The notes: generated by a model not told the origin, from the sequence alone. A DNA stretch of 50,444 nucleotides from Candidatus Saccharimonadota bacterium (GCA_027492975.1 JAPUDS010000025.1:1-50444), one strand, 5' to 3'. Positions 16,753 through 25,783 are shown, counted from the stretch's first letter. Translations and numbers: made by a program.

Positions 16753-18735
16753 ATGCTACATATAAAAATAAATAGAAAAATCCTTGTCGCGACCGCTGTT
16801 CTTACAGTAGCTTCTTGTGCCCTGCTACTCTCCCGCGGCGCATCTGCCATGGAGTATATCCTGGAGCAGCAAATCTCCGGTCCGAGCTCCCCGACAGATG
16901 TTTGCCCAAACATCCCTGGCATTCAGACCTCCCTGCCCTCTGGCATGCAGCTTGATGAAAGCGGCAACTGTTATACGCCGTCCATTCCCCCGGTAACGCC
17001 GATCGTCACAGACCTCTGTAACAACCTCCCGGGAATACAAACAAGTCTGCCGAGCGGCTACTACAAAAGCAGCGGCAATTGCTACCCGCAACCCCTAGCG
17101 CCCGCTGAACCTGTTGACGTTTGCTCGAACCTCGAAGAAGTCCAGCTCGCAGTCCCGGACGGCTACTATCTTGACGAGTCAAACAACTGCGTCCAGCTAC
17201 TCGAACCGCTCGATGAATGTCCGAACATCCCCGGTCCGCAGGCAACAATTCCCGGCGGCATGACGCTGCAGGACGGCATGTGTTACACGCCAGAGCTCAG
17301 CACGACAGAGAACGATCCAGACTCGAACTCAACCACGAGCAAAAACGAGAACAGTAAGTCGGCATCACTCCAGAAAGTACCAGGTTTTCTGCAACCACTC
17401 GCGGAGTCGGTCATCACCGCCATACCAGAAAGTGCAAAGGAATGGCTCCGTGAACTTCCTGCGAACACCGCCGAAGTCGTTCCGTACTACGTCTTTCTGA
17501 TCGTTGTTGTCCTCGCACTCATCCCTATCCTCCAAGCAGTTCGCGAAGCGCTGTATGCTCGTCAGATCGGCCTTCTGCTACAACGCGAACGCAGTCTGGC
17601 GGAACAGAAAGATAACTTCGTAACACTCGCTTCGCACTACCTCAGAACACCGATCACACTGATGAGCGGCGGGCTTGATACCGTCGTCGCATCAAATGAA
17701 CTCACTGCCGAACAGGTCAATCCGCTCAAGCTAGAGCTCATGGCGCTTAGTGAAAGAGTCGGTTCGATCCTTCAAGACGTTGATTCAAATGCAGCGCTCC
17801 AGGGCATCAGCGCCCCGCCAGAAGGGCCAGCGAAAAAGTCAGTCTGGCGTTCGGGTTGGTTCTGGGGACCGATCGTCGGCTCCGTTATACTGACGCTCGT
17901 TGCTCATTTCCTGCTCGTCGTCGTCGGCAACAAAGAGATCGGTGTGACCCATACGTTCTTTCACTTCGTCGTCGCCGCTGTCGCCTTCCTCGTCCTCTAC
18001 CTCGGTGTTCGCAATGCGCACCTCAAAAGCCGCCTGCGCGCTGAAAACCAACTGCTTGTCGAGCACGAGAAAACCATCGACGAGGCCCGAAACAAGTTTA
18101 TCTCAGAAACCACTGTTGCGCTCGAAGAGCCCCTCGAACGGATCAACGGCCAGCGCACCATCCTCCAAGAAGCATCGTCGGCACACTTTTTCGACGAAGG
18201 GTATGCGCGTATCGAATCTATCCTCCAGAAATTCCTGTTGCTTAGCCAGGTACAAGCTGGCGCCGACCGCGACTTAGAAGCTATAGATGTTCACGAAGCC
18301 ATCGACAATCTCATCGTGACCTATGCTGGCCCCATCTCCGAAAAACGTCTCACCGTCACAAACGCGACATCACCTACCTTCATCAAACAAAACCGGCTGT
18401 TGTTCAACTTTGTCCTCAGTTCGCTTATCGACAATGCGATAAAATTCAACCAAGAAGGCGGCACTATAGAGATCAGTATAGAGCCGGACAGTAAAATGTT
18501 GCTGATAAAAATTACCGACAATGGTATCGGCATAAGCAGTGAGAAACTAAGCCAGCTTTTCAAGCCGTTTTCGAGAACCACTTCAGCGGTCGAGTTCAAC
18601 TACGAAGGACTTGGGTTTAGTCTCTTTCTCGACAAGATTATCATGGATTACACGGGTGGCGATATCGGCGCAGAGTCAACCGAAAACGAAGGAACTCAGC
18701 TGTTTATCTCGAGTCCTGCCGTGAAAGGCGCGTAG
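16753..18735 (+). CDS. Membrane sensor histidine kinase with extracellular Cys repeats and two dimerisation helices
   Basis: In order: a signal/membrane segment (10-32); four extracellular repeats of about 35 residues, each with two Cys and a pattern like CPNIPGIQTSLPSGM...NCY (50-180); a Ser/Asn-rich linker; a membrane segment (244-263); a HisKA-type helix with ASHYLRTPIT, phospho-accepting His295; two more membrane segments (370-391, 402-420); a second HisKA-like helix (FISETTVALEEPL, 449-461) where the His position is Val455; and a HATPase_c domain with N box LIDNAIKF (Asn561), DNGIG and GLGFSLF. No response regulator gene lies nearby, so the partner is unknown. The gene is convergent with the DUF2207 gene. 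Confidence 0.85.
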   Translation: MLHIKINRKILVATAVLTVASCALLLSRGASAMEYILEQQISGPSSPTDVCPNIPGIQTSLPSGMQLDESGNCYTPSIPPVTPIVTDLCNNLPGIQTSLPSGYYKSSGNCYPQPLAPAEPVDVCSNLEEVQLAVPDGYYLDESNNCVQLLEPLDECPNIPGPQATIPGGMTLQDGMCYTPELSTTENDPDSNSTTSKNENSKSASLQKVPGFLQPLAESVITAIPESAKEWLRELPANTAEVVPYYVFLIVVVLALIPILQAVREALYARQIGLLLQRERSLAEQKDNFVTLASHYLRTPITLMSGGLDTVVASNELTAEQVNPLKLELMALSERVGSILQDVDSNAALQGISAPPEGPAKKSVWRSGWFWGPIVGSVILTLVAHFLLVVVGNKEIGVTHTFFHFVVAAVAFLVLYLGVRNAHLKSRLRAENQLLVEHEKTIDEARNKFISETTVALEEPLERINGQRTILQEASSAHFFDEGYARIESILQKFLLLSQVQAGADRDLEAIDVHEAIDNLIVTYAGPISEKRLTVTNATSPTFIKQNRLLFNFVLSSLIDNAIKFNQEGGTIEISIEPDSKMLLIKITDNGIGISSEKLSQLFKPFSRTTSAVEFNYEGLGFSLFLDKIIMDYTGGDIGAESTENEGTQLFISSPAVKGA

Positions 18736-18745
18736 CAGCGGCTAC

Positions 18746-20494
18746 CTACCAGCCGCCGCCACCTCCCCCGCCGCCACCACCGCCCGAGAAACCGCCTCCG
18801 CTCGAACCGCCGCTACTGGAACTACTCGACGACGCCGAGCTGCTTGCCTGTGTAAAGCTACTCATGGCACTTGAAAATACCACCGCGTTGAAAGCGGTTT
18901 GTCCGCTGTACCAGTCCGGTGCGCTACCGACAGTTTCGTAGTATTTGCCGAGCTCGGTATTCCATTTCTTTTCCTGACCAAAGAGTACCGCATAGGGCAA
19001 GACTTTTTCGTATAGTTTTATGAGGAGTTTTGGATCGTTCGGGTCGCCGTCGGCTATTTCCGGTATTTTTTCAGCTGTTTCCGGACTCTGCAGCAAGCGT
19101 ATACGTTCGGTTTCGGCGACACCGATATACATCTCAAGCCCTTTGAGATATCGTCGAAGCGCGAGGCCTTTGTCGGTCAAACGCCACGCAATCACCGACA
19201 TACCGAACATAACCGCGGCGGCGATACACCAGAGAAATGACAGTGTCACGAGTCCGACTATGAGAGCTATAAGCGCCATGCGGCGCGCCCAGGCTTTTGT
19301 CGTATCATCAAACTCACGTAGACCATAGGTACCGCGAATCAGTTTGTCGAGGTCGGCGTCATTGTTGAGGGTGCGCTTGAAGTAGCTCGTGTTGTTTTGC
19401 AGCTCTTTGAGATTTAGGCGATCCCCGACTGCCGGCAAAAATGCAAACGTATCTTTCAAAAGCTCCTGCTCTTCCTCGCGGAGACCGCTCACATCTCGTT
19501 CGATAACGAGTTCATACTCGGCTGACGAAAACCATTTGGCTTTTTTTACTTCGTAAATCTTCACATAATGCCGCACCGCAAGATCAAGCAGCTGGGCAGT
19601 CATGACCGATACACTGTAGCCGCCGACGCGTGCCGACGTGGTGACGCTTGCCTCTTTTGGTGGTATGTACTCGGGTACGATGGTTCCGAGCTCTTTCGTG
19701 CGGTCTGTCCGCCTGAACCAACTCACTATAAACCAGATTATCGCCCCTACCGCGAGTGGTCCGACGATAAACTGCACGATCAGCCATAGGACGAACAACT
19801 TTTCCATGAGCGACTGCTGGTAACCGGCGAATGTCTCCGGTTGAAACCCGATAGCCACCGTCACTCCTTCGAAAGGTGCGAGATTTTCAGCTTGCGCAGT
19901 AAAACCATCGTCAGTTGTTTCCAGCTGACAGCGCGAGGTCGACCCCTCGCGGCCACTGTAGCAGGCGGTATCGCCCGTTAGCGCAGTTTGCAGCGACGGG
20001 TCGATAGTTAGGTTGAGCGTTGTTTGAGCTATGGGCACCGGCCACTCTGTTCCGAGAGCGTCCCAGTAAAACTCATCACGCCCGGTGTCGCTGTAGTACC
20101 TCGTTACGTCGCGCAGTGTATAGGCTATAACATAGGTCTGCGTGCCGTGCACATAGACATCGGCATCGCCGATACGGAGGTTATTGTCAGTCCAGTGGTA
20201 TGGAAGTGTTGTTCCATTTACATCGGTAACATTCGTAAGACTAAAGGATATGCTGTGTCCGTTGTATTCTTTGACAAACGCTCGCTCCAGTCCGTGATTT
20301 TGGTCATAGTTCGGGAACTCCGCTGTTATCGTCTCCCTAACGCTCAGTGTCGAACGGTTATCGCTATCTCGCCCAAGCGTCATAGCGATGTCAAATGAAC
20401 TGATGGTAAAGTCGTTGGTACTCGCCGCACGTGCTGGTGGCATACTCAAGAAACTCAGCACCAACACCAGTATACCCACGGCAAACTTTTTCAT
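18746..20494 (-). CDS. DUF2207 membrane protein with glycine-rich tail
   Basis: The 582-residue protein has a signal peptide (1-23), an extracytoplasmic DUF2207 domain (about 28-225, including the YSDTGRDEFYWDALGTEW motif typical of the family), a membrane segment near 235-262, a cytoplasmic region containing PPKEASVTTSARVGG, another hydrophobic pair near 410-440, and a C-terminal Ser/Gly tail ending in a run of eleven glycines plus Trp. DUF2207 proteins are widespread envelope proteins of unknown function. It is 23 bases downstream of the propeller protein gene; TACAAT lies 6 bases before its ATG. Confidence 0.85.
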   Translation of the reverse strand: MKKFAVGILVLVLSFLSMPPARAASTNDFTISSFDIAMTLGRDSDNRSTLSVRETITAEFPNYDQNHGLERAFVKEYNGHSISFSLTNVTDVNGTTLPYHWTDNNLRIGDADVYVHGTQTYVIAYTLRDVTRYYSDTGRDEFYWDALGTEWPVPIAQTTLNLTIDPSLQTALTGDTACYSGREGSTSRCQLETTDDGFTAQAENLAPFEGVTVAIGFQPETFAGYQQSLMEKLFVLWLIVQFIVGPLAVGAIIWFIVSWFRRTDRTKELGTIVPEYIPPKEASVTTSARVGGYSVSVMTAQLLDLAVRHYVKIYEVKKAKWFSSAEYELVIERDVSGLREEEQELLKDTFAFLPAVGDRLNLKELQNNTSYFKRTLNNDADLDKLIRGTYGLREFDDTTKAWARRMALIALIVGLVTLSFLWCIAAAVMFGMSVIAWRLTDKGLALRRYLKGLEMYIGVAETERIRLLQSPETAEKIPEIADGDPNDPKLLIKLYEKVLPYAVLFGQEKKWNTELGKYYETVGSAPDWYSGQTAFNAVVFSSAMSSFTQASSSASSSSSSSGGSSGGGFSGGGGGGGGGGGW

Positions 20495-20517
20495 ATCCTC
20501 ATTGTACTACGAAGTCA

Positions 20518-23049
20518 CTATGAGCGGCGCACGACACATGCAACACCAGCGGCCAGCAGACCACCTGCGCCAAACAGTAGAACGAGTACGTTCGTCCCTG
20601 TTTCCGCCAAGCCTCCGTCTGCGAGTACACCGATATACAGCGGATCAACTATGACGCCGTTAGCAAGCCCATCCTCATCGAAATCGCTACCATCTATAAG
20701 GGTATAGGAAATCGTTGTTTGGTTACTAGCGCTTGTTATAACAACCTGGTTGGTTATGTCTTGAAGTTCGCCGGAGTCGCTCGCTTTTTTGTAGACACGG
20801 AGGCTCGAAACATCACTGTAGTACGTACCGAGCGTGATGACTGCCCCGCTTGAGCCGCCGCTAGTTGCGCAGTTGATCTTGAAAGCTATACCTCCAAGAA
20901 GATCGATACCTGTCGGAAGAGTTAACCCTGCGGTGCTCAGTGATTGCACGCTATCAGAGTCCAGCTCGTAACAAGTCATAGAGGTAACCGACAGTGAAGA
21001 GTTAGTGATGGCTTGTTCGGTACTTGCTTGCTTGGAAGAGTCTAGGGTCGAGAGAAGAACGGTATCAGTAGCTGGTCCTTCGGTGGAAGCGAGGTAGATA
21101 TGGCCGCCGTCAACACCCGCGGCTAGTTTCGAGCCATCAGCAGAGCTAGTGATAGCACCCCAACGGTATAGGCCGGCGGTAGTTTGTTCGGTCCAGGTGA
21201 GACCCGAGTCAGTGGAAGTGTAGATGTAGCCAAAATTATTACTGTTTGATGTTGCTGCCGCTAGTTTAGTACCGTCGGCGCTAGAAGCGATATCTCGCCA
21301 GGCATGTGAACCGGCGGCAGTGCGTTCGGTCCAGGTTGCGCCGGAGTTAGTAGAAGTGTAGATACGGCTAGTGTCCGCCACGGCTAGCTTGGTGCCATCA
21401 GTTGAGCTGGTGATGGCGTACCAGTTGCGCGAGCCGGCGCCAGTTCGCTCAGTCCAGGTAACACCAGAGTCGGAGGAGGTGTAGATATATCCACCATACA
21501 CACCCGCGGCTAGCTTGCTGCCATCGGCAGAACTAGTGATAGAGTACCAGTTGCGTAAGCCAGCAGCGGTTTGTTCAGTCCAGGTGGCGCCAGAGTCGGT
21601 CGAGGTGTAGATATAACTGCCCCATCCGGCTGCGGCGAGTTTGGTGCCGTCAGCACTAGAAGCAGCAGTCCGCCAGTAACGCGAGCCGGCGGCAGTACGT
21701 TCGGTCCAGGTTGCGCCTGAGTCGATCGAGGTGTAGATGTAGCCACTCTCAGCTCCCGCAATAAGTTTGGCACCATCCGAAGAGCTGGTGATGAAACTCC
21801 AGTTACGCGAGCCGGCCGTAGTTTGTTCGGTCCAGGTTGCACCTGAATCTGAGGAGGTATAGATGGAGCCATAAGCCGCAGCTGCTAGTTTTGTGCCATC
21901 ATCAGAGCTAGTGATAGACTGCCAGCGCCGTGAACCCACCACGGTCAACTCGGTCCAGGTGAGACCGGCGTCCGAGGAAGTGTAGATGGAGCCGCTACTT
22001 GCCACCGCGGCTAGTTTAGCGCCGTCAACACTGAAAGCGATAGACTGCCAGTTGCGACTACCCGCAGCGGCTTGATTGGTCCAGCTAATGCCTGAGTCGG
22101 TGGAAGTATAAATAGAGTTCGTAATTGCAGCCAGCTTAGTACCATCAGCATTGGAGGCAATGGAACGCCAGTTGCGTGAGCCAGCGGCGGTTTGCTGAAC
22201 CCAGGTAGAACCAGAGTCTGATGAGGTATAGATATAGCCATTAGAATTCTGACCCACTACTGCGGCGAGTTTCGTACCGTCCGCGGAGCTTGCGATGGAG
22301 CGCCAAGTGCGCAAACCTGCGGCGGTTTGTTGAACCCAGGTAGAACCAGAGTCTGATGAGGTATAGATATAGCCACCATCACCATCACTCCCGTATTGAT
22401 CCACTACTGCTAGCTTAGTACCATCAGCACTGGAGGCGATGGAATTCCACAGATGCTGTGAATCACCGATAGTATGTTCCGTCCAGGTGAGACCGGAGTC
22501 TGAGGAGGTATAGATAGAGCCATACTCTTCCACTGCAGCTAACTTGACACCATCAGCGCTAGAAGCGACGGAATACCATATGTGCCAACCAGTTGTAGTG
22601 CGTGCGGTCCAGGTGAGGCCGGAGTCGGTGGAGGTGTAGATATAGCCGCCGTAAACCGCAGCGGCAAGTTTAGTGCCATCAGCCGAACTAGTGATCGCGT
22701 TCCACTGCCTCACGCCGGCCGAGGGTCGTTCGGTCCAGGTCGCCCCGGAGTCTGAAGACGTATAGATAGAACCAATAGTACCACCACCGCCCACCACAGC
22801 AGCCAGTTTCGTGCCATCAGCTGAGCTCGCTATGGACGCCCAATCCATCCGGTCCCCCGCTAGATTCGTCTCCGCCTTCTCCCACACATAGTCACCAGGT
22901 AATGCATGCGAAAGTGGTAAGTAAGCGGAGCCGATGATAAATCCGATGAGTAGTAGGATAGATGCTAGATAACGGTTGCGTGTGTTTCTAGTGCGTGAAG
23001 CTTTTTGTTTATATCCGGAAGTACTCTGGAAGATACGAAGAATAGACAT
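20518..23049 (-). CDS. Surface protein with 14 BNR/Vps10-like repeats and LAETG sorting tail
   Basis: The 843-residue protein has a basic N-terminus and signal segment (residues 28-50, ending ALPGD), then 14 repeats of 38-48 residues built on W..I(A/T)SS.DGTKLAA ... IYTS(S/T)DSG.TWTE, typical of sialidase/BNR or Vps10-like beta-propeller blades. A Cys-containing domain of about 160 residues follows, then a C-terminal sorting signal: LAETG, a hydrophobic stretch and a final RRS. Fourteen blades would make two seven-bladed propellers (inference). The repeats show no catalytic sialidase residues, so a binding role in surface contact is more likely than enzyme activity. Its promoter and leader resemble those of the BspA-like gene. 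Confidence 0.85.
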   Translation of the reverse strand: MSILRIFQSTSGYKQKASRTRNTRNRYLASILLLIGFIIGSAYLPLSHALPGDYVWEKAETNLAGDRMDWASIASSADGTKLAAVVGGGGTIGSIYTSSDSGATWTERPSAGVRQWNAITSSADGTKLAAAVYGGYIYTSTDSGLTWTARTTTGWHIWYSVASSADGVKLAAVEEYGSIYTSSDSGLTWTEHTIGDSQHLWNSIASSADGTKLAVVDQYGSDGDGGYIYTSSDSGSTWVQQTAAGLRTWRSIASSADGTKLAAVVGQNSNGYIYTSSDSGSTWVQQTAAGSRNWRSIASNADGTKLAAITNSIYTSTDSGISWTNQAAAGSRNWQSIAFSVDGAKLAAVASSGSIYTSSDAGLTWTELTVVGSRRWQSITSSDDGTKLAAAAYGSIYTSSDSGATWTEQTTAGSRNWSFITSSSDGAKLIAGAESGYIYTSIDSGATWTERTAAGSRYWRTAASSADGTKLAAAGWGSYIYTSTDSGATWTEQTAAGLRNWYSITSSADGSKLAAGVYGGYIYTSSDSGVTWTERTGAGSRNWYAITSSTDGTKLAVADTSRIYTSTNSGATWTERTAAGSHAWRDIASSADGTKLAAATSNSNNFGYIYTSTDSGLTWTEQTTAGLYRWGAITSSADGSKLAAGVDGGHIYLASTEGPATDTVLLSTLDSSKQASTEQAITNSSLSVTSMTCYELDSDSVQSLSTAGLTLPTGIDLLGGIAFKINCATSGGSSGAVITLGTYYSDVSSLRVYKKASDSGELQDITNQVVITSASNQTTISYTLIDGSDFDEDGLANGVIVDPLYIGVLADGGLAETGTNVLVLLFGAGGLLAAGVACVVRRS

Positions 23050-23090
23050 AGTAGTCTAACTACTCCTGTTTTTTATCTTGATTGTTAAAT

Positions 23091-23156
23091 CTCTCTTTTT
23101 GTTTGCTCGTTGTCAAACTTAAGCTTTACTGTAGGCGAAAACTATACAAAAGTCAA
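23091..23156 (-). promoter_or_regulatory. Promoter and conserved leader element of the propeller surface protein gene
   Basis: Minus strand: TTGACT (23151-23156), 17 bases, TACAGT (23128-23133); then AAGTTTG, an 8-base loop and CAAAC (hairpin 23101-23118), followed by AAAAAGAGAG (23091-23100). The same order of elements precedes the BspA-like gene at 27016-27082, while the loop sequence differs. Confidence 0.65.
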
Positions 23157-23189
23157 CTTTTTTTCCATCCCCCAACCTACACCCCAGTC

Positions 23190-23214
23190 TTGCTTGAGGC
23201 CTGGCCTCAAGCAA
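23190..23214. repeat. Short odd-length palindrome (GGCC-T-GGCC core)
   Basis: TTGCTTGAGGCC (23190-23201), a single T, then GGCCTCAAGCAA (23203-23214): perfect 12-bp arms. It lies in the 228-base gap between lysS and the propeller gene and shares its architecture with elements at 27116, 27145, 43266 and 43614. The rest of this gap shows no gene. Confidence 0.7.
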
Positions 23215-23277
23215 AGGAACAAAAGGAGCTGGAACTGTCGGTTTACGGGTGAGTGCGAGAAGGACGGTTTTCGCGTT

Positions 23278-24777
23278 TTAAAGCCTTGTATCGGGGTAGA
23301 TGGTCCTAGTTGTCTCGTCGATATCGCTACGGAGCTGCGGGAACGGCACGCCTTCACGAGCCGTTACCCCCTCAAAGACCCAGAAAACACGCTCACTATA
23401 GCCAAGACCGCAAGCCGGCGGCATACCGTACTCAAGCATTTCGACAAAGTCGATGTCAAGCATCATCGCCTCGTCATCACCTGCCTCGCGGAGTACCTGC
23501 TGCTCTTTAAACCGGGTCAGCTGGTCTACCGGGTCGTTTAACTCGCTAAAGAGGTTGCACAGCTCACTGCCAGCGATAACCACCTGTGCGCGCTGGGTTG
23601 TTTCCGGACGGTCAGGATTGGTTTTTGAGAGCGGCGAGATAAATGTCGGTGTGTTCACGAGCCATATCGGGCCCGCCACGTCTTTACGAATATTTTTCCA
23701 GAGCTTGTCGATACCGCGCGACTTGTTTTCGGACTGCTCGACCTCAAGGTTGTTCGCTGTTAGTGCTTCTTTGACCTGCTCGAGTGTACAGTCAAACGGG
23801 TTGATGCTGTAGTGCTTTTCGATAGTTTCAGCATAGTCCCAACGCCCCCACTCGCCACTAAGGTCTACGTCAAACCGCCCTAGTTTGAACTGAAGCGTGC
23901 CAAATGTTTCCTGTAAGATATATTTGAACAGCCCTTCCTGAAACGCGATACCTTCTTGCCAGTCGGCGTACGCCCAATACCACTCCATGGCGACGTGTTC
24001 TGGCAAATGCTCGTCGCTGTAGTTTTCGTTGCGAAAGCGCGGGCCGAGGTCGTAGACTTTTTCAAATCCAGCCCCAAGCAGTCGCTTGAGCGGCAGCTCG
24101 TGGCTGATACGGAGATAAAAATCTTGGTCAAGCGCGTCCATGTGCGTTATGAACGGGTTTGCATCTGCGCCACCGGTCGTATGCTCGAGCACTGGTATGT
24201 TCACCTCCAGGAAGCCATGTTGGTTCAGATAATCCCTCGTTGCCTGCCAAAACTTACTACGGCGAACGAAGCGCTCGCGAACGTCAAGGTTTACGTTCAT
24301 ATCAACATAACGGCGGCGGAAACGCTCTTCTTTGTTCGTCAGCTCTTCCGGCATCGGCCGCAGCGACTTTGTCAGCAGCCGTAGCTTCTTCACCGCAACA
24401 GAGATCTCGCCTGTTTTCGTTTTGACAACTGGACCTGTCGCCTCGACAAAATCCCCGGTGTCAATCAGTGACAGTTGCTCCATACCGAGCAGTCCGTTTG
24501 CGGCATCTAGCGGTGCAACATCATTCGTGCTCAAGAAAAGCTGGATCGAGCCACTATAGTCACGAATCACCAAAAAGCCAAGTTTACCAAATTTACGGAT
24601 CGCACTCACCCGTCCCGCAACCGTTACTTCCTTGTTTTTGAGTTCATCAAAACGCGTAACGATATCGCCAGCCATATGTGTCCGATGCGCATCGCTCGGA
24701 AACGGGTTTACACCGAGATTTTTCAGCTCGTTAAGTTTCCTCAGCCGCTCATCGCGATAATCTTTCAGTGTTGCCAT
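23278..24777 (-). CDS. lysS: Lysyl-tRNA synthetase, class II
   Basis: The 499-residue enzyme has an N-terminal OB-fold anticodon-binding domain (GRVSAIRKFGKLGFLVIRD, residues about 53-75), the class II motif 1 region (FWQATRDYLNQHGFLEVNIPVLEH), motif 2 (KVYDLGPRFRNENYSDEHLPEH) and a C-terminal motif 3 region (GLGYSERVFWVFEGVTAREGVPFPQ). The motif 3 end has GYSERVFW in place of the usual GLGLGIDRL, and the final R is displaced (VTAREG), an unusual variant worth checking. A TATAAT lies 11 bases before the ATG, so the mRNA may be almost leaderless. It is divergent from the EamA gene. Confidence 0.93.
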   Translation of the reverse strand: MATLKDYRDERLRKLNELKNLGVNPFPSDAHRTHMAGDIVTRFDELKNKEVTVAGRVSAIRKFGKLGFLVIRDYSGSIQLFLSTNDVAPLDAANGLLGMEQLSLIDTGDFVEATGPVVKTKTGEISVAVKKLRLLTKSLRPMPEELTNKEERFRRRYVDMNVNLDVRERFVRRSKFWQATRDYLNQHGFLEVNIPVLEHTTGGADANPFITHMDALDQDFYLRISHELPLKRLLGAGFEKVYDLGPRFRNENYSDEHLPEHVAMEWYWAYADWQEGIAFQEGLFKYILQETFGTLQFKLGRFDVDLSGEWGRWDYAETIEKHYSINPFDCTLEQVKEALTANNLEVEQSENKSRGIDKLWKNIRKDVAGPIWLVNTPTFISPLSKTNPDRPETTQRAQVVIAGSELCNLFSELNDPVDQLTRFKEQQVLREAGDDEAMMLDIDFVEMLEYGMPPACGLGYSERVFWVFEGVTAREGVPFPQLRSDIDETTRTIYPDTRL

Positions 24778-24788
24778 ATGTGTCTAGT

Positions 24789-24794
24789 ATTATA
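24789..24794 (-). promoter_or_regulatory. -10 box of lysS, 11 bases before the start codon
   Basis: Minus-strand TATAAT with only 11 bases to the ATG; transcription would start about 4-5 bases before the start codon. No good -35 match is visible. Confidence 0.5.
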
Positions 24795-24818
24795 CCTTAA
24801 ATATACGCTCCCCGATAT

Positions 24819-24840
24819 GTATGCTATATTGAAAGCATAC
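24819..24840. promoter_or_regulatory. Inverted repeat over the EamA gene promoter
   Basis: GTATGCT (24819-24825) and AGCATAC (24834-24840) are perfect inverted 7-mers spaced 8 bases apart. They overlap a possible TATATT -10 box (24825-24830) just before the plus-strand ATG at 24846. It could be an operator or a short leader hairpin. Confidence 0.4.
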
Positions 24841-24845
24841 GAACC

Positions 24846-25766
24846 ATGAAAAAATCAAAAACGTTTTGGCTTTGGGCTGCTGTGCTGCATTCGGTGATAG
24901 CCGCACCAAATACTATGCTCATAAAAACGGTGACGAACATATCCGACCCGTTCTACTGGAACATGGTGCGGTTTCTCATCGTGTTTGCTATCTGTCTGCC
25001 ATTTATCGTGAAATACTGGCGCGCTCTCACGAATAAAAAGGCTTTGAAATGGGTGCTCGGTTCGGCTATCTGTGCAACTATAGCGGTTCTTTCGCACACC
25101 ATCGCGATACAGATAAGTCTGGCGAGTTACGTTTCTATCATTTCGCTCATGAACCCGATATTTCTCGTTCTTCTTAGTCCGCTGTTTACAAAAGAACGCA
25201 TCTCTCGTCGTGCTATCGCAGGCATCACACTCGCAGCACTTGGTGCTATGGTGATCGTTTTCGTGCCGATAGCTCTGTACCAGAACAACTTTGCGTTTTA
25301 CCCTATGGCGACAGTACTCGTACTCCTGAACTGTCTCGCCTTTACGTTCTCTATCATCTTTATCCGCAGAGCCGATGAACAAGGCGCTTCTTTGACCGGT
25401 AGTATCGGAATAAATGCACTTGTCATAGTTCTTGTCTCATGGCTGCTCTTTATGCTTATCGGCGACAAATCCTCGACGCCACAGTCGTGGTCATTCTTCA
25501 TCACGGCGCTATATGCCGGAGCTGTCGTGGGTATACTGGCGCGAAGTATTTCCGTAAAAATCTTCGAAAATATCGGCACAGCATTTACCAGCGTTTTGTT
25601 GTACTTCGAAACATTCCTCACCATCCTCCTCCCTGTTCTTATACTCAAAGAACAGCTCTCTGTCATAACAGTGCTTGGCGGCATACTAATCCTACTTGGC
25701 GTCTACGTCGTTGAGTCTCACAAACATCCCCACGCCGGACACCACACCCAGTGGCGTCATCATTAA
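24846..25766 (+). CDS. EamA/DMT-family transporter
   Basis: The 306-residue protein is hydrophobic throughout, with about ten membrane segments arranged as two EamA repeats: the first half ends in SLASYVSIISLMNPIFLVLLSPLFTKE and the second in GTAFTSVLLYFETFLTILLPVLILKEQLS, the repeat signature in which a helix pair is followed by a Lys-Glu turn. Family members export metabolites such as amino acids or nucleosides; the substrate cannot be read here. The C-terminus ends in a His-rich tail (HKHPHAGHHTQWRHH), possibly metal-binding. Confidence 0.88.
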   Translation: MKKSKTFWLWAAVLHSVIAAPNTMLIKTVTNISDPFYWNMVRFLIVFAICLPFIVKYWRALTNKKALKWVLGSAICATIAVLSHTIAIQISLASYVSIISLMNPIFLVLLSPLFTKERISRRAIAGITLAALGAMVIVFVPIALYQNNFAFYPMATVLVLLNCLAFTFSIIFIRRADEQGASLTGSIGINALVIVLVSWLLFMLIGDKSSTPQSWSFFITALYAGAVVGILARSISVKIFENIGTAFTSVLLYFETFLTILLPVLILKEQLSVITVLGGILILLGVYVVESHKHPHAGHHTQWRHH

Positions 25767-25783
25767 GTATCGCCCTACTGGCT

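Noticed and set aside
20518-23049. DNA-level repeats as CRISPR or tandem mobile elements
   Set aside because: The repetition follows the protein blades in frame and varies at codon level.
24855-25382. Minus-strand 175-codon frame opposite the EamA gene
   Set aside because: Charged, repetitive composition expected from antisense of a hydrophobic membrane gene.
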